From Streptomyces roseofulvus (GTDB lineage: Bacteria; Actinomycetota; Actinomycetes; Streptomycetales; Streptomycetaceae): 64,000 nucleotides of DNA. The position numbers and the translations under genes were made by a program. Position 1 is the first letter of the stretch; the number at the start of each line of letters is the position of its first letter. Where the stretch lies: assembly GCF_039534915.1 (NCBI RefSeq), contig NZ_BAAAWE010000001.1, forward strand, positions 4,402,001-4,466,000, given 5' to 3'. Positions 59,079 through 64,000 of this stretch are shown piece by piece. The notes under the pieces were generated by a model that saw nothing but the letters and a program-made list of their open reading frames with translations, did no database searches and had not been told where the DNA came from.

Positions 59079-59845
59079 CGGGTGCGCCACCGGAAGAGGG
59101 CGCCGGAGGCGGTGACGGCCAGGAGCAGCAGGCCGCCGCACCAGGCGAGGGCGGTCCAGGGCGCGTCGCCGACCGGCTGGTCGAGGAGCAGGCCGCGCAT
59201 GGACTCGATGAGCGGGGTGACGGGCTGGTGTTCGGCGAAGCCGTGCAGCCAGCCCGGCATGGTGTCGATGGGGACGAAGGCGCTGCTCGGGTAGGGCAGG
59301 AACATCGCGAAGAAGGTGACGGCGCCGGCCGCTTCGGGGGTGCGGGTGAGCAGGCCGGCCGCGGCGGAGAGCCAGGAGACGGCGGTGAGGTAGGCGAGCA
59401 GCAGCGCGCTCGCGGCGAGCCAGTCGGCGGGGGTGGCGGCGGGGCGGAAGCCGATGAGGGCGGCGACGCCGAGGACGAGTCCGGTGGCCAGCAGGTTGCG
59501 GGCGACGGTCGCGACGACGTGTCCGGCGAGGAAGGGGACGGCGCCGACGTCGAGGGTGCGCAGCCGGTCGATGGTGCCGCGCCGCATGTCGTCGCTGACG
59601 GAGACGGCGGTGCCGGCGGCGCCGAAGCCGGCGCACAGGACGAGGACGCCGGGGACGACGTAGGTGACGTACTGGTCGTGGCCGGTGTCGATGGCTCCGC
59701 CGAAGAAGTAGACGAAGACCAGCATCAGCATCACCGGCAGCATCAGCGAGGTGATGACGGCGTCGAGGTTGCGCCGGCTGAGCAGGACGCCCCGCCCGAC
59801 GAGGGCGGTGGTGGTGGCGAGCGGTCCGGCGGTCGGGTCAGACAT
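59075..59845 (-). CDS. DrrB-like ABC-2 permease
   Basis: A 256-aa membrane protein of six helices. It starts with GRGVLLSRRNLDAVITSLMLPVMLMLVFVYFFGGAI, and the later VLVLCAGFGAAGTAVSVSDDMRRGTIDRL is the DrrB family mark. It pairs with the ATPase just upstream, whose stop codon lies within its first bases. Members export anthracyclines and other drugs; the substrate here is unknown. Confidence 0.92.
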   Translation of the reverse strand: MSDPTAGPLATTTALVGRGVLLSRRNLDAVITSLMLPVMLMLVFVYFFGGAIDTGHDQYVTYVVPGVLVLCAGFGAAGTAVSVSDDMRRGTIDRLRTLDVGAVPFLAGHVVATVARNLLATGLVLGVAALIGFRPAATPADWLAASALLLAYLTAVSWLSAAAGLLTRTPEAAGAVTFFAMFLPYPSSAFVPIDTMPGWLHGFAEHQPVTPLIESMRGLLLDQPVGDAPWTALAWCGGLLLLAVTASGALFRWRTR

Positions 59846-60779
59846 GGCTCGGCTCCTTCGTGCTGCCGGTGAGGTGGAGGAAGACGTCGTCGAGGGTCGC
59901 GCCGTGCAGGGTGAAGCGCTCGATGTCGGTGCGGTGCGGGTCGAGTGCGTCGAGCAGGGCGCGGACGTGGTCGGCGCTGCCGTCGGTGGGGACGCCGAGG
60001 GTGAGGCTCTCCGGGGTGGCGGCGGTGGCGTGCGGGGCGAGCCGGAGGTACGCGTCGTGGTCGCGGGCGACGAGGTCGAGGCGGTGGCCCGCGTAACGGT
60101 TCTTCAGTTCTTCGGGGGTGCCCTCGGCGAGGGTGCGGCCGCCGCCGAGGACGGCGACGCGGTGGGCGAGCCGGTCGGCCTCCTCCAGGTACTGGGTGGT
60201 GAGGAAGACGGTGGTGCCGTGGGCGGACAGCTCGCGGACGGCGTCCCAGAGGTCGTTGCGGCTGCGCGGGTCGAGGCCGGTGGTGGGTTCGTCGAGGAAG
60301 ACGACCCGGATGGTGCCGGGGTCGCGGACGAGTCCGGCGGCGAGGTCGAGGCGGCGGCGCATGCCTCCGGAGTACGTCTTCGCCTGCCGGTCGCGGGCGT
60401 CGGTGAGCCGGAAGCGTTCGAGGAGTTCGTCGGCGCGGCGGGCGGCGGCCCGGCGGGAGAGGCCGGAGAGCCGGGCGGTGAGGCGGAGGTTCTCGGCGCC
60501 GGTGAGGGTCTCGTCGACGGCGGCGTACTGGCCGGTGAGGCTGATGGCGCGGCGGACGGCGCGGCGTTCGGTGACGACGTCGTGGCCCGCCACGCGCGCG
60601 TGCCCGCCGTCGGGGGTGGTCAGGGTGGCGAGGAGCCGGACGGTGGTGGTCTTGCCGGCGCCGTTGGGCCCGAGGAGGGCGAAGACGGTGCCGGCCTCGA
60701 CGCGGAGGTCGAGGGCGTCGAGGACGCGGACGGTGCCGTGGGTCTTGGTCAGGCCGGTGGTCTCGATGGCGGGAGGCAT
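59838..60779 (-). CDS. DrrA-like ABC ATPase
   Basis: A 313-aa ATPase. It has Walker A GPNGAGKTT, signature YSGGMRRRLDLAAGL, Walker B VVFLDEPTTGLDP, then TTQYLEEADRLAHRVAVLGGGR as in DrrA. The C-terminal extension of about 90 residues ends in ATLDDVFLHLTGS. It leads the leftward drrAB-like pair. Palindromes at 60812-60848 separate it from the divergent TetR gene, so the exporter is probably under TetR control. Confidence 0.94.
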   Translation of the reverse strand: MPPAIETTGLTKTHGTVRVLDALDLRVEAGTVFALLGPNGAGKTTTVRLLATLTTPDGGHARVAGHDVVTERRAVRRAISLTGQYAAVDETLTGAENLRLTARLSGLSRRAAARRADELLERFRLTDARDRQAKTYSGGMRRRLDLAAGLVRDPGTIRVVFLDEPTTGLDPRSRNDLWDAVRELSAHGTTVFLTTQYLEEADRLAHRVAVLGGGRTLAEGTPEELKNRYAGHRLDLVARDHDAYLRLAPHATAATPESLTLGVPTDGSADHVRALLDALDPHRTDIERFTLHGATLDDVFLHLTGSTKEPSHV

Positions 60780-60811
60780 GGTGTCCCCTTCTGCCGCGCT
60801 CGCGGCGTACT

Positions 60812-60848
60812 GCGTATGCCATACGCGTTACTGTGTAAGGGTTACGCA
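60812..60848. promoter_or_regulatory. operator candidates for TetR regulator
   Basis: Two palindromes between the divergent genes. GCGTATGCCATACGC (60812-60826) is perfect, seven bases either side of one centre base. TGTGTAAGGGTTACGCA (60832-60848) has arms TGTGTAA and TTACGCA with one mismatch. The shared half GCGTA suggests binding by one dimeric regulator of both promoters. Confidence 0.75.
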
Positions 60849-60893
60849 TTACTAGGATGGGCGTCAAGCGAGCGAGCTCAGGAGGCGGCGCGG

Positions 60894-61673
60894 ATGGCGG
60901 GCGACAAGGGCCGGACGGTGGCGGTGGAGCACGGCGGGACGTTTCTGCCGCCGTCCGTCGAGGCCGCCTGGGGGCTGCGCGAGCGCCCCACCAAGGGGCC
61001 GAAGCCGGGGCTGAGCCAGGACCGGATCGTCGCCGCGGCGGTGGAGCTCGCCTCGGCGGAGGGACTCGCCGCCGTCTCGATGGGGCGGGTCGCCAAGGAG
61101 CTGGGCGTCTCCACGATGTCCCTCTACCGGTACGTCTCCGCCAAGCAGGAGCTGTACGTGCTGATGCAGGAGGCCGCGACGGGCGCGCCGCCGGAGCTGT
61201 TCGGCCCGGAGGTCCCCTGGCGGGAGGGGCTGGAGCGCTGGGCCTGGGCGATGCGCGAGGTCTATCTGCGGAACCTGTGGCTGCTGCGGGTTCCGGTCTC
61301 CGGCCCGCCCGCGACGCCGCACGCGGTGGCCTGGTGGGAGAAGGCGCTGGTGGCGCTGGACGGCACGGGCCTCGACGAGGGCAGCAGGATCTCGGTGACG
61401 CTGCTCGTGGCCGGCTTCGTGAAGAGCGACGCGCTGATGATGGCGGAGCTGGCCGAGGCGGTGGAGGCGTCCGGCGCCGCGCCGGAGGAGGCGATGGGCC
61501 AGTACAGCCGGACCCTGCGCCGGCTGGTCGACCCGGCGGTGTTCCCGCAGGTGGCGCGGGTGATCGAGTCGGGGGTCCTGGACCAGGCGGACGGGCCCGA
61601 CGACGAGTTCCGCTTCGGTCTCGCCCGGATCCTGGACGGCGTCGCGGCCCTGGTGGAGGGCCGCGACGCCTGA
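60894..61673 (+). CDS. TetR-family regulator of the DrrAB-like exporter
   Basis: A 259-aa regulator. The helix-turn-helix is near residues 40-90 (LSQDRIVAAAVELASAEGLAAVSMGRVAKELGVSTMSLYRYVSAKQEL). It is followed by a TetR_C ligand domain (VPVSGPPATPHAVAWWEKAL). The ATG has AGGAGG seven bases before it. It is divergent from the drrAB-like pair with palindromes in between, so ligand binding should release the exporter genes. An N-terminal extension of about 40 residues is longer than usual. Confidence 0.93.
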   Translation: MAGDKGRTVAVEHGGTFLPPSVEAAWGLRERPTKGPKPGLSQDRIVAAAVELASAEGLAAVSMGRVAKELGVSTMSLYRYVSAKQELYVLMQEAATGAPPELFGPEVPWREGLERWAWAMREVYLRNLWLLRVPVSGPPATPHAVAWWEKALVALDGTGLDEGSRISVTLLVAGFVKSDALMMAELAEAVEASGAAPEEAMGQYSRTLRRLVDPAVFPQVARVIESGVLDQADGPDDEFRFGLARILDGVAALVEGRDA

Positions 61674-61717
61674 GGGGTGCCACGAGGGGGATGCGGGCGG
61701 GTGCGGGCGGGGGAGGG

Positions 61718-63142
61718 TCAGGCGGCGATGACGACCTCGGGCTTCGGGGCACCGGCGCGGGGGCGGAGCAGGGTCGCGGCGACCGCGAGGGCGGTGATCA
61801 GCAGTCCCGTACCGACGCCGAAGGCGAGCCGGTAGCCGCTGGTCAGGGCCTCGGCCGCGGTCCGTCCCGCGGCGTCGAGGGTCTCGGTGCGGGCGGCGGC
61901 CAGGGTGGTGAGGACGGCGACGCCGAGCGCCATGCCGATCTGCTGGGTGGTGTTGAAGAGCCCGGAGGCCAGGCCGGCGTCGGCCTCGTCGGCGCCCGAC
62001 ATGCCGAGCGCGGTGAGGGCCGGCAGGGCCAGGCCGAAGCCGGCGGCGAGCAGCATCACCGGGAGCAGGTCGGTGACGTACGAGGCGTGCACGGGGAGCC
62101 GGGTGAGCAGGCCCAGTACGCCGATCAGCAGGGTGATGCCGGTGAGCAGGACCGCGCGCTCGCCGAAGCGGGTGATGAGCCGGGCCGCGGCGCCGAGCGA
62201 GACGGCGCCGATGACCAGGGCGGCGGGCAGCATGGCGAGGCCGGTGGCGGTGGCGCCGTACCCCTGGACCTGCTGGAGGTAGAGGGCGGTCAGCACCTGG
62301 AAGGCGAACAGCGGGGCGACCATGAGCAGCTGGACCAGGTTGGCGCCGGCGACCGAGCGGTTGCGGAGCATCCGCAGCGGCATCAGCGGGGTCGCGGCCC
62401 GGCGCTGGCGGAGCAGGAAGCCGGTCAGCAGGGCGAGGGCGAGGGCGCCGAGGCCGAGGGTGTGGGCGGAGCCGGCGCCGTATTCCTCGATCCGCACCAC
62501 CGCGTAGATGCCGGTCATCAGGCCCGCGGTGACCAGGAGCGCGCCGAGGGCGTCGGCCCCGGCGCGGAGGCCGAGGCCCCGGTCGGCGGGGAGGGCGCGG
62601 GCGGCGAGGGCGATCGCGGCGGCGCCGATGGGCAGGTTGATGAAGAAGATCCAGTTCCAGGAGAGGGCGTCGGTGAGGAGCCCGCCGAGGACCTGTCCGA
62701 GGGAGGCGCCGGCGGCGCCGGTGAAGCTGAACACGGCGATGGCGCGGGCCCGTTCGCGCGGTTCGGTGAAGAGCGTGACGAGGATGCCGAGGCTGACGGC
62801 GGAGGACATCGCGCTGCCGGCGCCCTGGAGGAAGCGGGCGGCGATCAGGACGCCGGGGGAGGCCGCGACGGCGGCCAGCACGGAGGCGGCGGTGAAGACG
62901 GCGGTGCCGGCGAGGAACATCCGCTTGCGCCCGACCAGGTCGCCGAGGCGGCCGGCGAGCAGGAGGAAGGAGCCGAAGGCGATCAGGTAGGCGTTGACGA
63001 CCCAGCTCAGCCCCGCCGGGGTGAAGCCGAGGTCGGCCTGCATCGCGGGCATGGCGACGGTGACGATGCTGCCGTCGAGGACGGTCATGAGCATGGCGCT
63101 GGCGAGCACGGTGAGCGCGAGGGGGCGGGATGGGGCACGCAT
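61718..63142 (-). CDS. MFS drug exporter (DHA2 type)
   Basis: A 474-aa transporter with 14 predicted helices. The first motif A is GRLGDLVGRKRMF, preceded by MTVLDGSIVTVAMPAM. The motif C part is GAGSAMSSAVSLG, and WNWIFFINLPIGAAA is typical of the DHA2/QacA group. It should export lipophilic drugs with protons. It lies downstream of a MarR regulator gene on the same strand; an inverted repeat is present in between (63199-63237). Confidence 0.93.
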   Translation of the reverse strand: MRAPSRPLALTVLASAMLMTVLDGSIVTVAMPAMQADLGFTPAGLSWVVNAYLIAFGSFLLLAGRLGDLVGRKRMFLAGTAVFTAASVLAAVAASPGVLIAARFLQGAGSAMSSAVSLGILVTLFTEPRERARAIAVFSFTGAAGASLGQVLGGLLTDALSWNWIFFINLPIGAAAIALAARALPADRGLGLRAGADALGALLVTAGLMTGIYAVVRIEEYGAGSAHTLGLGALALALLTGFLLRQRRAATPLMPLRMLRNRSVAGANLVQLLMVAPLFAFQVLTALYLQQVQGYGATATGLAMLPAALVIGAVSLGAAARLITRFGERAVLLTGITLLIGVLGLLTRLPVHASYVTDLLPVMLLAAGFGLALPALTALGMSGADEADAGLASGLFNTTQQIGMALGVAVLTTLAAARTETLDAAGRTAAEALTSGYRLAFGVGTGLLITALAVAATLLRPRAGAPKPEVVIAA

Positions 63143-63198
63143 GAGGATCTCTCCTGTCCGTGGTGGCGACAGGAGAGACGCTAGCAGATGGTTTTGTT

Positions 63199-63237
63199 GC
63201 AGACTATTTTTTACGGAACTTGATGTCGGGAGTCTGC
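63199..63237. promoter_or_regulatory. inverted repeat upstream of MFS exporter
   Basis: GCAGACT (63199-63205) and AGTCTGC (63231-63237) are exact inverted copies, 25 bases apart. The AT-rich stretch between them (CTATTTTTTACGG) is unusual for this GC-rich genome and may be the promoter of the exporter gene. MarR binding is inferred. MarR sites are usually more compact, so this is uncertain. Confidence 0.45.
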
Positions 63238-63275
63238 TCCGGGGTTCGGTGGCCGGGGCCGCGTCTCCGGCGGGC

Positions 63276-63764
63276 TCAGCCCTTCTGGCGGGCCCTGCGG
63301 GTGGTCGTCCCCGCGCCCTCGACCGGCGCCTTCAGGTGCCCGTCGGCCAGCCGTCCCAGCGCGCGGACGAGCACCTCCCGCTCCTCCTCCGGGAGCGAGC
63401 CGAGGGCGTCCGCGTGGACGCCGTCCACGATCCGGCGGCTCTCCTCGGCGACCCGGGCGCCCGCCTCGGTGACGGCGATGATCCGCGCCCGCCGGTCCGT
63501 GCTGGACGGCTGCCGCTCGGCCAGCCCGGCCTTCTCCAAGGCGTCCACGGTGACGACCATCGTCGTCTTGTCCATGTCGCCGATCTCGGCCAGCTGCGCC
63601 TGGGTCCGCTCCTCCTCCAGGGCGTGGACGAGGACGCAGTGCATCCGGGCGGTCAGTCCGATCTCCGCCAGCTCCGCCGCCATGCGGGTGCGCAGGACGT
63701 GGCTGGTGTGGTCGAGGAGGTAGGAGAGGTCGGGCTCGCTGCGGCGGGGGCTCATGGCGGTCAT
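63276..63764 (-). CDS. MarR-family regulator
   Basis: A 162-aa regulator. The winged helix is complete: ERTQAQLAEIGDMDKTTMVVTVDALEKAGLAERQPSSTDRRARIIAVTEAG. Flanking helices form the dimer. It is encoded just upstream of the exporter gene, on the same strand, and probably represses it. The ATG is at 63764; a second ATG four codons later is possible. Confidence 0.93.
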   Translation of the reverse strand: MTAMSPRRSEPDLSYLLDHTSHVLRTRMAAELAEIGLTARMHCVLVHALEEERTQAQLAEIGDMDKTTMVVTVDALEKAGLAERQPSSTDRRARIIAVTEAGARVAEESRRIVDGVHADALGSLPEEEREVLVRALGRLADGHLKAPVEGAGTTTRRARQKG

Positions 63765-63826
63765 GCCCGCCAGGATAGCGAGGATCGATCCGTCACGGAT
63801 TATCGAGAACCGGACGACCTTGGGGC

Positions 63827-63865
63827 GGCGGGCCCCCTCCGCGCGGGGCGCGAAGGGGGCCCGCC
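63827..63865 (-). terminator. terminator of the glyoxalase-like gene
   Basis: A perfect 12-bp stem GGCGGGCCCCCT / AGGGGGCCCGCC. It lies nine bases past the stop of the truncated gene at the window end, in the gap before the MarR gene. Confidence 0.8.
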
Positions 63866-63873
63866 CACGGGTG

Positions 63874-64000
63874 TCAGGAGAGCGGCTGCTGGAAGACGAT
63901 CTGGTTGCCCGCCGGGTCGAGGAACGCGCACTCGCGGACGCCGTACGGCTGGTCCACCGGCTCGCGGAGCACCTCGGCGCCCGAGGCGTTGATCCGCTCG
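63874..64000 (-). CDS. glyoxalase/VOC-family protein, C-terminal end only
   Basis: Only the last 41 codons are in the window; the 5' part is beyond the right edge. The reading ERINASGAEVLREPVDQPYG, then VRECAFLDPAGNQIVFQQPLS, is typical of a VOC domain. The Glu in RECAF and the F-x-DP-x-GN motif fit metal or substrate positions. The function of this gene cannot be given beyond the family. Confidence 0.75.
   Translation of the reverse strand, partial: ERINASGAEVLREPVDQPYGVRECAFLDPAGNQIVFQQPLS

Noticed and set aside
56817..59636. A 939-codon open frame on the minus strand across dtd, rsiG and the Eis-like gene
   Set aside because: It crosses several recognised genes on both strands and has the Arg/Pro-rich make-up of high-GC shadow frames.

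Overview
The window is a stretch of the chromosome of a high-GC actinomycete, almost certainly Streptomyces. The 23S/5S rRNA end, codon use, and proteins for GlnR, the nickel regulator Nur, mycothiol synthase, the whiG anti-sigma factor RsiG and CsoR all point that way. From memory, the gene order csoR - DUF47 - pit - pstBACS - nudix - CHAD - ppk - mshD - 5'-nucleotidase - two-component system - glnR - rhodanese - nur - rsiG resembles the conserved core around SCO41xx of S. coelicolor. No database was searched, so all assignments come from reading motifs and gene context.

Layout. 1-880: end of an rRNA operon (23S 3' end, 5S, terminator). 883-4502: a leftward ABC exporter plus two-component system operon. 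4648-5796: a tandem GNAT fusion. 5793-14115: a conjugation-like (type IV secretion-like) cluster. It has a leftward operon of VirB2-, VirB8-, VirB6-, PrgI/SCO6880-, VirB4- and VirD4-like proteins, and a divergent VirB1-like transglycosylase/NlpC-P60 hydrolase. No relaxase is present and the VirD4-like protein lacks a recognisable P-loop. 14324-16601: PAP2 phosphatase, a MITE-like inverted-repeat element, a lipoprotein and small proteins. 16614-17017: csoR with a palindromic operator.

17165-23366 is phosphate uptake: a DUF47/PhoU-like protein with Pit transporter, then pstSCAB behind PHO boxes. 23502-29217 is an accessory-looking cassette between pstS and the polyphosphate genes: MacAB-type efflux, adaptor, two lipoproteins and a crystallin-like secreted protein. 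29249-32896: nudix, CHAD and polyphosphate kinase. 33141-36325: a YtrA-type regulator/ABC operon with a perfect 20-bp inverted repeat, and mshD. 36488-43171: secreted 5'-nucleotidase, PI-PLC-like protein, DinB-like protein, and an MprAB-like system beside a PDZ-less HtrA-type protease. 43281-45253: a LacI regulator and glnR with a coupled 21-codon upstream ORF.

45422-51553 has sulfur-related genes: MoaD-like, a cysteine-rich leader peptide before a thiosulfate sulfurtransferase, SseC-like and DsrE-like. 51659-54320 holds three tandem related membrane-anchored proteins. 54420-57767: a 32-aa membrane peptide, nitrobindin-like protein, nur, ygfZ-like, dtd and rsiG. 57834-64000: Eis-like acetyltransferase, a DrrAB-type exporter with a divergent TetR regulator and palindromic operators, an MFS exporter with MarR regulator, and a truncated glyoxalase-like gene.

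Recurring themes are phosphate acquisition and storage, nutrient and metal sensing (GlnR, Nur, CsoR, PHO boxes) and drug export. The least explained parts are the relaxase-less secretion-like cluster, the MacAB/lipoprotein cassette and the triplet of membrane proteins.
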